Assembly (NCBI GenBank): GCA_031291445.1
Contig: JARLJA010000096.1
Span: forward strand, 1-64,000
Length of the DNA: 64,000 nucleotides
Direction of reading: 5' to 3'
Source: Xanthobacteraceae bacterium
GTDB taxonomy: Bacteria > Pseudomonadota > Alphaproteobacteria > Rhizobiales > Xanthobacteraceae
Below the pieces are notes generated by a model. It saw only the letters and a list, made by a program, of their open reading frames with translations. It had not been told where the DNA came from and made no database searches. How positions within the stretch are numbered: the first letter of the stretch is position 1; each line of letters starts with the position of its first letter. Of this stretch, positions 62,020-64,000 are shown piece after piece. The translations under genes and the position numbers were made by a program.

Positions 62020-64000
62020 ATGGGACCCTTGAGCAAGAGTTTCGGCGGACACGCCCTGCATGATCTCCCGATGGACGCCGCGGCAGTCGCCGTCGCCCGG
62101 CCGCGCATCCAGCCGGACGCGTTGCTCGAGGTGATGATCGAAAGCATTCCGAGCGGATTGTGCATCTTCGACCACGACCTGAAGCTCGTCATCAGCAACG
62201 GTCGCTACGGCAACATGTATGGACTGGGTCCCGAGCAGATCCCGCCCGGTACCTCGTTGCACGACATTCTCGCCGCCAGCGCGGCTGGCGCGCGCGGCCC
62301 ATTGAATATCGACCGATTGCGATATGACGGGCCGGACGGTGGCGGCCCGCGTGCGACGCCGCTCGTCGCGGAACTCGGCGACGGCAGCGTATTCACGGTG
62401 AGCCGCCATCCGATGCTCGATGGCGGGTTGATCGAGGTTCACAGGGACATCACCGACGCCCGTTTCGCGGAAGCCCGCGCCGAGGCGGCGCGACAGGAAT
62501 TGATCGAACGGCAGTACGCGATCGATCAGGCGGTCATCGTCGCGATCACCGACCTTCAGGGGCGGTTCATCTATGCCAACGATAATTTCTGCAAGATCAG
62601 CGGCTATTCGCGGGACGAACTGCTCGGCCAGAACCACCGGATTCTGAAGTCCGGGGAACACCCCCCATCGCTCTTCCGCGAGCTGTATCGCCGGATCGCC
62701 CGAGGACAGGTCTGGCGCGGCGAACTCTGCAACAGGTCGAAGGACGGCTCGCTCTACTGGGTCGATACGGTGATCACGCCGCAGCTTGGGCCCAATGGGA
62801 AGCCGGCCGCCTACATGGCCATTCGCGTCGACGTGACGGCCCGCAAACGCGCGGAAGCGCAAGTGGTCTATGCCGCCCGACACGACGCGCTGACCGGAAT
62901 TGCCAATCGCGCGGTACTGCTGGAGCGGATCGAACAGGCGCTGCAGAAAATGCAGCAGCACGATGCCGGCTTTGCCGTCTTTCTTGTCGATCTCGACGGA
63001 TTCAAGAACATCAACGACACGCTCGGTCACGCGGCGGGCGACGCGCTGCTCAAGGAACTCGCGTATCGGCTCAAGACATCACTGCGCGACGCCGAGAGCG
63101 TGGCCCGCCTGGGCGGCGACGAATTCGCCATCGTTCAGGAGGGCCGCGCGGTCGGGCGCGAGGAGGCGATCGACCTGGCGAGCAGGGTGATGGACATCGT
63201 GTCCTGTCCGTTCGAGCTGGATGGGCAGGAGGTGTCGGTCGGCACCAGCATCGGCATCGCTCTCGCGCCGGTCCACGGAACGAGCGCCGGCGAGCTGCTG
63301 AAAAAGGCGGATCTGGCACTGTACCGCGTGAAATCCGAAGGCCGCAATGGGTACAGCTTCTTCGACGAGGAAATGAGCAGGAAGGTCGACACCCGCCTTC
63401 AGCTCATCAAGGACATGCACGGCGCGCTGCATCGCGACGAATTCAGGCTGCACTATCAACCGCTGTTCGACGCCAAGACGCTGCGGCCTTGCGGAATGGA
63501 GGCGCTGGTCAGGTGGCAGCATCCCGTCCTCGGGCTGCTGGCTCCTGACGAGTTCATATTTCTGGCTGAGGAAACCGGATTCATGGAGCCGCTGGGCCGA
63601 TGGATCCTGCGGAAGGCATGCGCCGATGCTGCGGCATGGCCCGATGACATCAGGGTGGCGGTCAACCTTTCCGCCAGCCAGTTCCGTTCCGGAACGGTTT
63701 TTCAGGTCGCCGTTTCGGCGCTGACGGAAGCGGGGCTGGCCCCGGAGCGGCTCGAGCTCGAGATCACCGAGTCGCTGTTCCTGCAGAACAAGGACAGCAA
63801 CGTCGCGGCCATTCAGCGGCTCAAGGACATCGGTGTCACGATCGCGCTGGACGATTTCGGGACCGGCTACGCATCGCTGAGCTATCTGCTGATGTTTCCG
63901 TTCGACAAGATCAAGATCGACCGATCGTTCACGCAAGGCCTATCCACCCGGGCCGATTGCGCCGCCGTGGTCGCGTCAATTCTCGCGCTTGCGAAAGAAC
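62020..64000 (+). CDS. PAS-PAS-GGDEF-EAL c-di-GMP turnover protein (3' end outside window)
   Basis: At least 660 codons, open to the window end. Order: PAS (about 38-140; SIPSGLCIFDHDLKLVISNG), second PAS with PAC (about 165-285; ITDLQGRFIYANDNFCKISG), and GGDEF (about 290-450) with the intact RLGGDEFAIV active site and DLDGFKNINDTLGHAAGD. The EAL domain (from about 470) has MEALVRWQHP, NLSASQFRSG and ALDDFGTGYASLSYL. Both catalytic signatures are intact, so it could make and degrade c-di-GMP. The start ATG 62020 was chosen as the first in frame. No membrane segment is seen. Confidence 0.93.
   Translation, partial: MGPLSKSFGGHALHDLPMDAAAVAVARPRIQPDALLEVMIESIPSGLCIFDHDLKLVISNGRYGNMYGLGPEQIPPGTSLHDILAASAAGARGPLNIDRLRYDGPDGGGPRATPLVAELGDGSVFTVSRHPMLDGGLIEVHRDITDARFAEARAEAARQELIERQYAIDQAVIVAITDLQGRFIYANDNFCKISGYSRDELLGQNHRILKSGEHPPSLFRELYRRIARGQVWRGELCNRSKDGSLYWVDTVITPQLGPNGKPAAYMAIRVDVTARKRAEAQVVYAARHDALTGIANRAVLLERIEQALQKMQQHDAGFAVFLVDLDGFKNINDTLGHAAGDALLKELAYRLKTSLRDAESVARLGGDEFAIVQEGRAVGREEAIDLASRVMDIVSCPFELDGQEVSVGTSIGIALAPVHGTSAGELLKKADLALYRVKSEGRNGYSFFDEEMSRKVDTRLQLIKDMHGALHRDEFRLHYQPLFDAKTLRPCGMEALVRWQHPVLGLLAPDEFIFLAEETGFMEPLGRWILRKACADAAAWPDDIRVAVNLSASQFRSGTVFQVAVSALTEAGLAPERLELEITESLFLQNKDSNVAAIQRLKDIGVTIALDDFGTGYASLSYLLMFPFDKIKIDRSFTQGLSTRADCAAVVASILALAKE

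Overview
The window is a GC-rich chromosomal segment of an alphaproteobacterium. It is most likely a member of the Hyphomicrobiales close to Bradyrhizobium or Rhodopseudomonas. The pointers are the flagellar operon order fliF-fliG-fliH-fliN-flbD next to the CtrA-modulator gene sciP, a Rhodobacter-type phospholipid N-methyltransferase, a FixK-type site, and a dispersed palindrome of a kind I associate with bradyrhizobia. The genus is an inference from gene content and style; no marker gene is complete enough to prove it.

Left part (1-22110): the 3' end of rpoD with its terminator, a lytic transglycosylase, a membrane-bound heme/[2Fe-2S]-type nucleotide cyclase, an N-acetylmuramoyl-L-alanine amidase, a DUF4112 protein, msrB/msrA, a GT39-like glycosyltransferase, a RecD-like helicase and a radical SAM protein. 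A flagellar block follows, all on the minus strand: fliK-flgD, sciP, and fliF-fliG-fliH-fliN-flbD. Then come mnmA, pmtA, a small secreted-protein gene interrupted by a stop codon, and tRNA-Met with a clear sigma-70 promoter.

Centre-left (22111-27600): a lower-GC accessory stretch begins immediately 3' of tRNA-Met. It carries an unknown 138-aa protein, a NYN-domain nuclease-like protein, an unknown ~350-aa protein, a dead hicAB toxin-antitoxin pair cut by a REP-like palindrome, a stray piece of an RND-pump gene, and an intact two-gene module (small protein plus nucleotidyltransferase) that resembles a toxin-antitoxin or abortive-infection pair. The intact RND pump with its adaptor and divergent TetR regulator follows.

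Right-centre (33600-52279): two neighbouring amide/urea-type uptake and hydrolysis systems. System 1 is amiC-amiR, a five-gene branched-chain/urea-type ABC transporter, formamidase, a tandem-nitrilase fusion and an SDR. Its leader carries a hairpin with an ANTAR-type loop followed by an intrinsic terminator, so AmiR probably acts as an antiterminator there. System 2 is a second AmiC-like sensor, an amidase-signature enzyme, and a second complete ABC transporter with a Tat-exported binding protein. A divergent MarR regulator with a perfect palindrome lies between them.

Right end (52374-64000): a polysaccharide locus (methyltransferase, GT4, flippase). Next is a sigma-54 activator followed by a matching -24/-12 promoter and palindromic upstream site in front of a GntP-type permease and a 3-ketoacid CoA-transferase, a likely hydroxy- or ketoacid uptake and activation operon. 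The window ends inside a PAS-PAS-GGDEF-EAL protein preceded by a FixK/FNR-like box.
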